Source of the DNA: Burkholderiaceae bacterium
GTDB lineage: Bacteria; Pseudomonadota; Gammaproteobacteria; Burkholderiales; Burkholderiaceae_C
Direction: 5' to 3'
Assembly (NCBI GenBank): GCA_024235915.1
Contig: JACKLO010000025.1
Location: forward strand, 17,663-81,662
DNA length: 64,000 nucleotides
Under the pieces are notes generated by a model. The model did not search any database and was not told where the DNA came from. It saw only the letters and a list, made by a program, of their open reading frames with translations. This document shows, piece by piece, positions 42,519 to 52,100 of the stretch. Both the position numbers and the translations under genes were made by a program. Position 1 is the first letter of the stretch, and every line of letters starts with the position of its first letter.

Positions 42519-45430
42519 GCCCCGGCCCGGGCCCGGTTCAGCGCCAGCAACCGGCGCAGGATCTCATCGTCGGGCATGGCCGGCGTCCAGTCGGCCCAGC
42601 CGTAGGCGGCGGCCACGGCGGCGTCCAGTGCCGCATGGGCGTCGGCCAGCCACGCGGGGCGCTGGTTGTAGAGGTTGGTCAGCGTGCGCTTGGCCAGGTC
42701 CTTCTCGTGGCCCGACTTGGCGACGATGCGGTCCGGGTACGGCGAATGGTCCATGCCCAGCGGCACCACCTCGGGCACGCGCTCGGTCCATTCCGGCGGA
42801 TTCAGCCAGCGGTCGCGCAGCGCCACCAGGCGCGCGGCGGCGCGGGCGATGGCCTCGGCGTGCAGGCGGATGTCGGCCGGCAGGTCGGCCGGGATCACGG
42901 CGCCGTCGGGCAGGGTTTGTGTGCGCTGGTGGGCGGTGTCGGCCGGCGTGAGGCCGGCGGGGAAGGGGAAGGTCTCGAAGGTGCTGGTGGGGGTGTAGCG
43001 CGGGTCATTGCCTACGCCGATCGACGTGCCCATTCGCAGTGACCAGAGTTCATGCAAGCGGCTGTGCAGGACGCCGAAAGTGGTGTCGTCGGCGCGGGCG
43101 ACCGTGATCAGCGCCTGATCGGGTGAGGTGCTCACCGGGAGCCAGACGAAGAACCGATGCTTGCTGTGCGCAACGGTGGCTACGAAGCGCGGCAACGAAG
43201 CCATCGCCCGGCGTAGCGCGGGCCGCGCCTCGGCGAAGCGCCACCAGTACTTGCGATAGGCCTCTCGGTTGTTCTTGAGCCGCTCTGCCTTCACGTGCGC
43301 AACGACGTAGGCGAATGGCGCCTCAAACAGTGCCGCCTGATCTTCAGGCAGGGTGACACCGAAGTCGATGATCCACTGATGCTGCGGCCCGCGGCTCAAT
43401 TCGAACCCGTTCGCCCAAGGCTTGAGCACATCGCTGTTGGGCCGCCCATGCGGATTTGGCAGCATCAGCCATTGGCGGGCCAAAGCCGCATCGATCTCGA
43501 ACTTGGCCTTCTTCGAGGCGCCCTGGAAGCTCGCGTTCGCGTTCTCTGCGAGCGCCAGTGCTGTACTGAGATTCAGCCCATCACCTGCCTCACTTGGCGC
43601 CGTCAGATCTGCATAAATCTGCGGAACGGAATTGCCGTTGAGACTCGCGCCACCGTCGCGCCCGAAGGCGATCAGCGAGACCCGAACCGCTGCGCCGTTG
43701 TTGACCCAGGGCTCGTCGCTCCAGGCATCGGTAATGGCAAGGTCGCGCACGATGGCCTCCAGCACGGTGCGATTGGCGCCGCCGCGGATCGAGTTGGTCG
43801 CCACCAGCCCCGCGCGTTGCAATTGGCCGGCCAGGATCTGCTCGCGCGCCCGGTCGAACCAGTAGCACACGAGGTCTGATGCCCCTGGTACTCGGGGCGC
43901 GTAGGCGCGATCCAACGCCTCGACGTAGGCATCACCCAGCTCGCGCCGCTTGCGGCTCACGCCCACGAACGGCGGATTCCCCACCACCGCATCCGCCACC
44001 GGCCACGCCGCCGGCGAACCGTCTTCCGCCAGCACGGCGTCCCGACACTCGATGTGGTCCAGCGGTTCCAGCACCGGCTGCGTGCGAAAGCCGTAGCCGC
44101 GCTGGATGCGCCACTGCAGTTCGCCGATCCACACCGTCACGCGCGCCAGTTCGGCAGCGCATTCGTTGAGCTCGATGCCCAGCACGTTGTGCGGGCCGGT
44201 CACGTCGAGCTGGCGCTCCAGGCCCAGGGCCTCAGCCTCCAGGTTCACCTGGTGCTCCAGGTCCTTCAGGTTCTTGAGCGCCAGGTACAGGAAGTTGCCG
44301 CTGCCGCAGGCCGGGTCCAGCACACGGTAGGCCTTCAGCCGCTCCAGAAAGCCCACGAAGGCGGCCTGCGCGTCGCGCCAGGCCTTGTCGCCGTGCTTCT
44401 TGCTCTTGCCCAGCGGCTTCTCGATGGCCGTGCGCACCTCGGCCCATTCCGCCAGCAGCGGCCGCTGCACCACCGGCTCCACCAGCCGCATGATGGTGGC
44501 CGGGTCGGTGTAGTGCGCCCCCAGCTGCGCGCGCTGCGCCGGATCCAGCCCACGCTCGAACAGCGTGCCGAAGATGCTGGGGTCGATGGCGCTCCAGTCC
44601 AGCAGGCTCGCTTCGCGCAGCGCGGCCACGTCAGGCTCGGCCAGCGCGGGCACCGCCACGTCGGCAAACAGACCGCCGTTGAACCAGGGCACGGCGTCCA
44701 CGCCGAACAGGCCACCGCTGCGCATGGTCTCGAACAGCCGCTGCAGCTGGGCCTGCAGCGCTGGGGCCGGCACCGGGGCGCGCAGCAGGCGCTCGAACAG
44801 GCGTTCGGGCAGCAGAGCGGTGTCTTCGGCGAAGAAGCAGAAGACGCATTGCGTCAGGAAATGGCTCACCTGCTGCGGCGCCACGCCGGCGGCGCGCAGG
44901 CGCTCGGCGGTGCCGGCAAAGGTGCGCGCCGCGGCCTCGGTGATCTCGCGCGTGGTGCGCCGCGGGCGGAAGGCGTCGGGCTCGGTCCACAGCCGGCGCA
45001 GCAGCTGCTGCACCTCCGGCCGCACGATCTGCGCCAGGTCCACGCGGTGGCACTCGCTGGGCGTGCCGGTGAAGTGGGTGTGGATCTCCAGCACGCGCCG
45101 GTCGCTCACCACCAGCAGCGGCGGGTTTTCCAGCGGCAGCGCGTACATCATCAGCTGCTTGAGCGCCGGCTCCAGCTTCACGCCCGGGGCCTTGTATTCC
45201 CAGGCGAAGTGGCCGCGCAGCCAGACGTCGGCAAAGCCGTCCCGCCGACCGCTGGCACTGCCGGTCTTGGTGAGCCCGCGCTCGAAGCAGTAGCGCTCGG
45301 GGTCGCCGGGTTCGGGCACGCCGAGCACGCGGCACAGGTCGATGAAGTGGGCCTGCGCGCCGGCGCGTTCGTTCAGCGCGTCGGCGGCGGCGCCGGGCGC
45401 CCACTTGCGGAGGAAGTCGCTGGCCTGCAT
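42515..45430 (-). CDS. MmeI-like type IIL restriction-modification enzyme
   Basis: Single-chain nuclease, methyltransferase and specificity protein, 971 residues from ATG 45430. The N-terminal PD-(D/E)XK nuclease shows Asp68, nine residues, then E78-Y-K80, the same spacing as the MmeI active site. A helical spacer is followed by an N6-adenine methyltransferase core: DPACGSGNF (372-380) and NPPF (485-488). The C-terminal ~400 residues hold the target-recognition part (FVATVAHSKHRFFVWLPVS, SFETFPFP-type TSTFETFPFP). Such enzymes cut about 20 bp from the site and methylate one strand. Middle parts (43000-43900) are visibly less GC-rich. It is followed by a toxin-antitoxin pair. Confidence 0.85.
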   Translation of the reverse strand: MQASDFLRKWAPGAAADALNERAGAQAHFIDLCRVLGVPEPGDPERYCFERGLTKTGSASGRRDGFADVWLRGHFAWEYKAPGVKLEPALKQLMMYALPLENPPLLVVSDRRVLEIHTHFTGTPSECHRVDLAQIVRPEVQQLLRRLWTEPDAFRPRRTTREITEAAARTFAGTAERLRAAGVAPQQVSHFLTQCVFCFFAEDTALLPERLFERLLRAPVPAPALQAQLQRLFETMRSGGLFGVDAVPWFNGGLFADVAVPALAEPDVAALREASLLDWSAIDPSIFGTLFERGLDPAQRAQLGAHYTDPATIMRLVEPVVQRPLLAEWAEVRTAIEKPLGKSKKHGDKAWRDAQAAFVGFLERLKAYRVLDPACGSGNFLYLALKNLKDLEHQVNLEAEALGLERQLDVTGPHNVLGIELNECAAELARVTVWIGELQWRIQRGYGFRTQPVLEPLDHIECRDAVLAEDGSPAAWPVADAVVGNPPFVGVSRKRRELGDAYVEALDRAYAPRVPGASDLVCYWFDRAREQILAGQLQRAGLVATNSIRGGANRTVLEAIVRDLAITDAWSDEPWVNNGAAVRVSLIAFGRDGGASLNGNSVPQIYADLTAPSEAGDGLNLSTALALAENANASFQGASKKAKFEIDAALARQWLMLPNPHGRPNSDVLKPWANGFELSRGPQHQWIIDFGVTLPEDQAALFEAPFAYVVAHVKAERLKNNREAYRKYWWRFAEARPALRRAMASLPRFVATVAHSKHRFFVWLPVSTSPDQALITVARADDTTFGVLHSRLHELWSLRMGTSIGVGNDPRYTPTSTFETFPFPAGLTPADTAHQRTQTLPDGAVIPADLPADIRLHAEAIARAAARLVALRDRWLNPPEWTERVPEVVPLGMDHSPYPDRIVAKSGHEKDLAKRTLTNLYNQRPAWLADAHAALDAAVAAAYGWADWTPAMPDDEILRRLLALNRARAGA

Positions 45431-45485
45431 GGCGCCGCATTCTGCGGCCAGCAGGCGTCGGTGGCTTCTGGCGTCAGTGCACCGG

Positions 45486-45779
45486 TCAGTGCACCTGCCC
45501 CGCCACCGGCAGCCGCTCGTAGTCGGCAAACAGCGTCACCGCCGCCGCGCGCAGCTTGCGGCTGGCGCTGGTGTGGCCCAGGGCCATGCGGTCGTAGGCG
45601 TAGAGCCGGTCGTGGCACATGCGTGGCAGGTCCACCGGCCAGCCTTCGGCGGCCATGAGGTCGCGGAACGCCGACAGGCGCGACACCGGCACATCGGCCA
45701 CCACCGCGTGCAGCGGGGCCGGTTCGTAGGACGGGCGGCAGGGCGGGCGGCGGGTCGGCGGCTGGGTGGGCGACGTCAT
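45486..45779 (-). CDS. hypothetical protein upstream of the restriction-modification gene
   Basis: Not recognised. The 97-residue soluble product starts at ATG 45779, with AGGAG about 6 nt upstream; the open frame continues to 46025 but is not convincing there. It has a Pro/Arg/Thr-rich N-terminus, then a compact helical part (VSRLSAFRDLMAAEGWPVDL, YDRMALGHTSASRKLRAAAV). The stop is 55 bp before the MmeI-like gene on the same strand, so the two may be co-transcribed, but a role in the restriction system is not shown. Confidence 0.6.
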   Translation of the reverse strand: MTSPTQPPTRRPPCRPSYEPAPLHAVVADVPVSRLSAFRDLMAAEGWPVDLPRMCHDRLYAYDRMALGHTSASRKLRAAAVTLFADYERLPVAGQVH

Positions 45780-45877
45780 GGGCGGCTCCTGCGCCGCGGC
45801 GTGCTGGCTACGCAGCGCCATCGTGACGCCGCCTGCCCCCGGCCATCCGCCGAACATCGGGGCCTTCGCGGCACAGT

Positions 45878-47377
45878 TCAGGGGCGACCGGCGGCAGCGT
45901 CGTCCACGTCGGACTCGACGCGATTCTTGCCAGCCTGCTTGGCGCGCAACATGGCCTGGTCGGCGCGTTCCAGGCCGGAGGGCAGGCGCTCGCCAGGGTG
46001 CAGCAAGGCCACGCCGACACTGCAACCCAGACCCTGGCCGAGCGCGGCCACAGCGTCGACGATGCGTTGCGCCACGGCCTGCGCCGCCCGCGGCATGTCG
46101 GCATCGTCGACCTGCACGGCGACGACGAACTCGTCGCCGCCCAGCCGCCCGGCCACGTCACCCGGGCGCAGCGACGCGGTCAGCACACCCGCCACGGCCT
46201 GCAGCGCCCGGTCACCGGCGTCGTGGCCCTGGCCGTCGTTGATGGCCTTGAACCCGTCCAGGTCCAGGAAGAGCACGGCGCCGACCTGGCCGCGCGCGTG
46301 CTGGCGGCCCACCTGTTCCAGCCAGCCTGAGCGCGACGCCAGGCCGGTGAGCGGGTCGCGGCGCGCCGCGTCCACGCGGGCGGAAAGCTGCGCCACTTCG
46401 TGGACGCCGGTGCGCCCGCTGGCCTCGCCCCGTGCCGCTGAACGCACCTGGCTGGCCAGCCGGCGGCCAAGGGCAAACGACAGCGCCATGCCAACCAGCG
46501 TGAGCGGTACGCCCAGCACCAGCACCAGGCCGAGTTCGCGGCTGCGCTCGGCCTGCAGCGCGTCCACCGGCACGCCCAGCGCAACGTGCCAGCCCGTGGC
46601 GCCCACCGCCGCCACGGCGGTGTAGACGCGCCGGCCGTCGCGGGTGTCGGAGATGCCGATCTCGCCCGGGCCGCGGGCCAGCAGCGTCTGCAGGCTGGGC
46701 GTGGCCGGCTGCCCGACCCAGCGCTGTGCATCGTGCGAGCGGGCCGCGATGACGCGCCGCGGGTCCAGCACGCCGGCAATGCCTTCGGCCGGCAGCGGCA
46801 TGGCCTGCAGCACGGCGTCCAGCGCCGTGGTGCGGACGCTGGCCACCAGGGCATGCGTGACGGCACCCTGGGGGTCGCGCAGCGGCACGGCAATGTCGAT
46901 GGCATGCGCATCGGGCAGCGTGCCGATGCGCAACGGCATCACCCATGGCAGCCCGTCGCGCCAGAGCTCGGTTCGAGCCGCCAAGGCGGCTTGGAACGGT
47001 GCCGCGGCCACCGGCGAAGCCGTCGTGCGGACCCGCGGCACACCGCCCGGGGTGACCACGCCGATGCCGGCCAGCTGCGGGTCCGCCGCCACGGTGCGCT
47101 CTGCGAACGCGGCCAGCAGGTCCCAGTGGCCCTGCTGCGCCGCAGGGCTCAGCGCCATCGTGCGCAGCATGCTGAGGTCGCGCTGCAGCAGGGCGTCCAC
47201 CGCGGCGGCCAGCACCTCGGCCTGGCGCTGCAGGCGGTCGAACTGCCGGGCCTGTCGCTCTTCCAGCCGCACCCAGGTGAGGCCCAGCAGCAGCCCCAGC
47301 ATCGGCAACGCGGCCGACAGACTGACCAGGACCATCCAGGTGCCGATGCCGAGATGGCGGCGGGCCGTGCGTGTCAT
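45878..47377 (-). CDS. membrane diguanylate cyclase (dCache-GGDEF)
   Basis: Makes c-di-GMP. The 499-residue product (ATG 47377; the frame is open to 47434) has an N-terminal helix (TWMVLVSLSAALPMLGLLLG), a ~270-residue periplasmic dCache-like sensor and a second helix (LGLVLVLGVPLTLVGMALSF). A C-terminal GGDEF domain follows, with DPLTGLASRSG, FLDLDGFKAIND and intact RLGGDEFVV. No EAL domain and no RxxD inhibitory site four residues before GGDEF were noted. It is divergent from the GST gene with a 55-bp gap. Confidence 0.92.
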   Translation of the reverse strand: MTRTARRHLGIGTWMVLVSLSAALPMLGLLLGLTWVRLEERQARQFDRLQRQAEVLAAAVDALLQRDLSMLRTMALSPAAQQGHWDLLAAFAERTVAADPQLAGIGVVTPGGVPRVRTTASPVAAAPFQAALAARTELWRDGLPWVMPLRIGTLPDAHAIDIAVPLRDPQGAVTHALVASVRTTALDAVLQAMPLPAEGIAGVLDPRRVIAARSHDAQRWVGQPATPSLQTLLARGPGEIGISDTRDGRRVYTAVAAVGATGWHVALGVPVDALQAERSRELGLVLVLGVPLTLVGMALSFALGRRLASQVRSAARGEASGRTGVHEVAQLSARVDAARRDPLTGLASRSGWLEQVGRQHARGQVGAVLFLDLDGFKAINDGQGHDAGDRALQAVAGVLTASLRPGDVAGRLGGDEFVVAVQVDDADMPRAAQAVAQRIVDAVAALGQGLGCSVGVALLHPGERLPSGLERADQAMLRAKQAGKNRVESDVDDAAAGRP

Positions 47378-47432
47378 CGGGTTCGCACTGTAGCGCCCGC
47401 ACAATGCCGCCACCCGTCCATGGAGACCCGAC

Positions 47433-48080
47433 ATGCCCGCCCTGACGCTCTACACGAACCCGCAATCCCGCGGCCGCATCGCCCGTTGGATGCTGGAAGA
47501 GACCGGCCAGCCGTACGAGACGGTGGTGGTGGACTACGGCCCGGCCATGAAGGCGCATGACTACCGGGCCATCAACCCGATGGGCAAGGTGCCGGCGCTG
47601 AAGATCGGCGACACCGTGGTCACCGAGGTGCCCGCGATCCTGGCCACGCTGGCCGACGCCTTTCCCGACGCCGGCCTGGCGCCGCCGCCGGCCGAGCGGG
47701 GCGCCTACTACCGCTGGCTGTTCTTTGCCGCGGGCCCGCTGGAAGCCGCCATCACCAACCGTGCGCTGGGGGTGACCGTGCCGCCGGAGAAGCAGGGCTT
47801 CGTCGGCTACGGCGACTTTGATCGCGTGATGGACACGCTGGCCGCCGCGGTGGCGGGGCGCACATTCATTGCCGGGGATCGTTTCACGGCCGCCGACCTG
47901 TACGTGGCCTCGCACCTGAGCTTCGGGCTGATGTTCAAGTCGATCCCGGAACGGCCGGAGTTCGTGGCCTACGTGCAGGCGCATGCCGGCCGGCCGGCGC
48001 GGGTGCGCGCGAATGCGGCCGATGATGCGTTGATCGCCGCGGCCACGGCGGGTGCCGCGCCCAGCCAGGCCGGCAGCTGA
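47433..48080 (+). CDS. glutathione S-transferase family protein
   Basis: A 215-residue cytosolic GST-fold protein. The N-terminal thioredoxin-like domain starts LTLYTNPQSRGRIARWMLEE, with the cis-Pro region INPMGKVPALKIGD and TEVPAIL. The C-terminal helical domain has the conserved FTAADLYVASHL. GGAG precedes the ATG. It probably conjugates or reduces electrophiles with glutathione; the substrate is unknown. Its stop abuts the stop of the convergent MBL gene. Confidence 0.88.
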   Translation: MPALTLYTNPQSRGRIARWMLEETGQPYETVVVDYGPAMKAHDYRAINPMGKVPALKIGDTVVTEVPAILATLADAFPDAGLAPPPAERGAYYRWLFFAAGPLEAAITNRALGVTVPPEKQGFVGYGDFDRVMDTLAAAVAGRTFIAGDRFTAADLYVASHLSFGLMFKSIPERPEFVAYVQAHAGRPARVRANAADDALIAAATAGAAPSQAGS

Positions 48081-49010
48081 TCAGACGTCGCGGATCCGTT
48101 CGCCGTCGCGCGCCAGCGCGCCGCCGTTCACCAGGTCGGCCACCACGTCCTGCAGCCAGTCGTGCGGCGTGGCACGGCCAGGCGGCGGCCAGCGTTCCCA
48201 CACGCCGCGCAGCAGCGGCGTGGTCGCAGCCCAGTCCAGCAGCGCCGCCAGCGGCTGTTCGCGCTCTTCCATCAGGTGGTACTTCACCAGCACCTTCACG
48301 GCATGGCGGGCGTGGCGGGCCGGGTCCTGCTGGAAGCCGCGGATGCGGGCGAAGGCACGGTCCAGCGCCGCGCTGACGTCGGTGAACGGCCGCCCGTGGC
48401 CGGGGATCACCACCTGCACCGGCAAGGCGGCGATGGTCTCCAGCACCATGGCCACGTCGTCGAAGCCGGGTTCGCCGTCGATCTCCGGGAAGACGACGCC
48501 GAAGCCGTGCTCCCACAGTGCATCAGCGCTCACCAGCACCCCGTGGGCGCGGTCGAACAGCATCACGGAATGCGGGTCGTGGCCCGGTGCGGCCAGCACC
48601 TCCCAGCAGCGGCCGCCGGCCTCCAGGGCCTCGCCGGGCTGCAGCAGACCCTGCGGTGAGAAGCGCTCCATGCGCTGGCCGGTGGCGGCGTAGCTCAGCG
48701 CCGCATCGTCCCAGGCGGTCACCGCCTCGGCCAGCCCGGGCGGGATGGCCACCGGCGCCCCGAAGGCGCGCTGCAGGCTGGCGTTGCCGCCGCAGTGGTC
48801 CGAATGCAAGTGGGTGTTGAGCACCTGCGCCAGCGGCTGCCCGCGCAGCGCCTCGCGCACCAGCGCCACGGTCTGCGGCGCGTGGTTGACGTGGCCGCTG
48901 TCCACCAGCACCGCGCCGGGTTCACCGCGGGCGGCATGGATCAGCAGGTTGTTCGACGACAACCAGCCCCGTTCCAGGACGGTGAGATGGTCCAGCACCA
49001 AGTCAGGCAT
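48081..49010 (-). CDS. MBL-fold metallo-hydrolase
   Basis: Metallo-beta-lactamase-fold hydrolase of 309 residues from ATG 49010 (the frame is open further). The metal motif is THLHSDHCGG; other ligand positions appear as APGHDPHSVMLFD and PGHGRPFTDV. A C-terminal helical extension (KYHLMEEREQPLAALLDW) is typical of the glyoxalase II-like/lactonase-like groups. The substrate is unknown. It is convergent with the GST gene and divergent from the Amt-GGDEF-EAL gene. Confidence 0.87.
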   Translation of the reverse strand: MPDLVLDHLTVLERGWLSSNNLLIHAARGEPGAVLVDSGHVNHAPQTVALVREALRGQPLAQVLNTHLHSDHCGGNASLQRAFGAPVAIPPGLAEAVTAWDDAALSYAATGQRMERFSPQGLLQPGEALEAGGRCWEVLAAPGHDPHSVMLFDRAHGVLVSADALWEHGFGVVFPEIDGEPGFDDVAMVLETIAALPVQVVIPGHGRPFTDVSAALDRAFARIRGFQQDPARHARHAVKVLVKYHLMEEREQPLAALLDWAATTPLLRGVWERWPPPGRATPHDWLQDVVADLVNGGALARDGERIRDV

Positions 49011-49120
49011 GCGGCCATTCTGAACGGCGCCGCGTGCCCCTGTATGGTGCGCCGCAACAATCTGACCGGGCATCCGGGTCTTGCTCACCCCATTGACATC
49101 GGCGCTGGCACATACCCTGC

Positions 49121-52100
49121 ATGCAGTCATCTGTCGCCGCCAAGGCCCCTCTGATGCCGTTGCCCATCGACCTGCTCTGGCTCCTGCTGTGCGCCGCACT
49201 GGTGTTCACGATGCAGGCAGGTTTCCTGTGCCTGGAAACCGGGCTGACGCGCAGCAAGAACGCCACCAACGTGGCGGCCAAGAACCTGGCGGACTTTGCG
49301 GTGGCCGCACTGGCCTTCTGGGCCCTGGGCTTCGGCCTGATGTTCGGGCCCACGGTGGGCGGCGCCTTCGGCAGCGGATGGTTCGGCGTGGCCGACCAGT
49401 TGCCGCGCGACCCCGGCCTGATGAGCTTCCTGCTCTTCCAGCTGATGTTCTGCGCCACGGCAACGACCATCGTGTCAGGGGCGGTGGCCGAGCGCATGCG
49501 CTTCGGCGCCTACCTGGGCACCTCGCTGCTGATCTCGCTGCTGGTCTACCCCGTCTTTGGCCACTGGGCCTGGGGCGGCGCCTGGGGCGGCCAGGGCCAG
49601 GGCTGGCTGGCGCGTCTGGGTTTCGTGGACTTCGCCGGCTCCACCGTGGTGCACAGCGTGGGTGGCTGGGTGGCCCTGGTGGCGGTGCTGCGCGTGGGGC
49701 CGCGCCACGGGCGCTTCGTGGCTGGCGAGGCACCACGCGTGATCCCGGCCGGCAACCTGCCCATCGCGATGCTGGGCGTACTGCTGCTGAGCTTCGGCTG
49801 GCTGGGCTTCAACGGCGGCAGCACCCTGGCCTTCGACGCCCGCGTGCCAGGCATCCTGGTGGACACCACGCTGGCGGCCGTGGCCGGTTGCGTGACTGGC
49901 CTGCTGCTGGGCCGCTGGTGGCATGGTTACTGGGAGGTGATGTACGCGCTCAACGGCCTGATCGCCGGGCTGGTGGCCATCACCGCCGGTGCCCATGCCG
50001 TGAGCTCACCGGCTGCGCTGCTGATCGGCGCTGTGGGCGCACTGGCCATGGCCTGGACGCATGTGCGCCTGCTGGCCTGGCGCATCGATGACGCCGTTGG
50101 CGCCATCCCGGCCCACCTGGCCGCGGGCGTCTGGGGCACGCTGGCCGTGGGCCTGTTCGGCGACCTGGCCACGCTGGGCACAGGGCTGTCGCGCCTGGAG
50201 CAGGTGGGCGTGCAGCTGCTGGGCATCGTCGTCTGTGCCCTGTGGTGCCTGCTCACCGCCACGCTCGTGCTCAACCGACGCTGGCCCGGTGGCCTGCGAG
50301 TGAACGAGGAAGAGGAACGCATCGGCCTCAACGTGGCCGAGCACGGCGCACGCAATGAACTGGTGACGCTGCTGGACGCGATGGAGACGCAGCGCGCCAG
50401 CGGCGACCTGCGCCAGCGTGTGCCCGAGGAACCGTACACCGAGGTCGGCCAGATCGGCGGCGCCTACAACCGCGTGATCGCCGCACTGGACGAGGCCACG
50501 CAACAGACGCTGGCCATCCTGCGCGACATGCGCGACGGCATCCTCACCTACACCCGCGACGGCCTGATCACGGCGATGAACCCCGGCGCCGAGACGCTGC
50601 TGGGGCTGAGCGCCGCGGCCGCCGTCGGCCGCCCCCTGTCCGAGGTGCTGCAGCGCGCCGGCATCACCTCTCCGCCGCCGCTTTCCCGCCTGTGCCGCGA
50701 CGACAGCAAGCTGGAACTGCGCGTCTGGCGGCCTGGCGCGCAGCGCACGTTCTACGAACTGACGGTGCACCAGACGCCGGGCGAGCACGGCCCGCAGTTC
50801 ACCGGCACGCTGCGCGATGACAGCGCGCGCAAGCTGGTCGAACTGCAGCTGCAGCGCGAACGGGACATTGCCCAGGTCACGCTGGCATCGATCGCCGGCG
50901 GCGTCATCACCACCGACGAAGCCGGCAGCGTGCTGTTCATGAACGCGGTGGCCTGCGAGCTCACCGGCTGGCCGCTGGACCAGGCCCGGGGCCAGCACGT
51001 CGGCGTGGTCTACCGCCTGCGTGACGACGTCAGCCAGCAGCCGCTGCCCAACCCGGTGCGGGCCGTGCTGGGCCAGGGCCAGACCATGGCGCGGCGCGAA
51101 CACGCCGTGCTCTGCCGGCGCGACGGCAGCGAGGTGCCGGTGCACGACACGGCGGCCCCGATCCGCTCGCGCGACGGCTTCCTGATCGGCGCCGTGCTGG
51201 TGTTCCACGACGTCACCGTCACGCTGAACCTGGCCCGTGAACTGACGCACCAGGCGGCGCACGACGCCCTCACCGGCGTGCCCAACCGGCGCGAGTTCGA
51301 ACGCCGGCTGGGCGAGCTGCTGCGCGCGCCCGACCACGGCGGGGCCCATGTGGTCTGCTACCTGGACCTGGACCAGTTCAAGGTCGTCAACGACACCTGC
51401 GGCCACGTGGCCGGCGACGAACTGCTGCGCCAGGTGACGCAATGCGTGCGCGCCCAACTGCGCGGTGGCGACACGCTGGCGCGCCTGGGCGGCGACGAGT
51501 TCGGCCTCATCCTGCAGAACTGCCCGCTGGCGCAGGCGGTGGAGGTGGCCGAGCGGGTGCGCGAGGCGATCGCCGACTTCCGCTTCGGCTGGCAGGGCAA
51601 GTCATTCGCCGTCGGCGTGTCCATCGGCATCGTGCCAGCCGCCCACGCGCAGGGCGACCTGGGCGCGCTGCTGTCCGCCGCCGATGCCGCCTGCTACGCC
51701 GCCAAAGACGCCGGCCGCAACCGCGTGCACGTCTTCCAGCCCGACGACACGGCCCTGAACACGCAGCGCGGCCAGATGCAGTGGGTGGCGCGGCTTCAGG
51801 CGGCGCTGGACGAAGACCGGCTGCGCCTGTACGTGCAGCCCGTGCTGCCACTGCACGACGGCCCGGAGGCCGGCACCCACCAGGAGATCCTGGTGCGGCT
51901 GGAAGAGGACGTGCAGATCGTGCCGCCCGGCGCCTTCCTGCCGGCGGCGGAGCGTTACGGCCTGATGCCGCGCATCGACCAGTGGGTGGTGGACAACACC
52001 CTCGCCTGGTTGGGCGACCGCTGGCGGCAGAGCGGCCGGCTCGACGGCGTCTGGGCCATCAACCTGTCCGGTGCCTCGCTGTCCGATGAGCGCTTCCGCG

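Noticed and set aside
42515..45430. DISARM or BREX methyltransferase
   Set aside because: No helicase, phospholipase or Brx/Drm partner genes are adjacent, and the nuclease spacing fits MmeI-like enzymes better.
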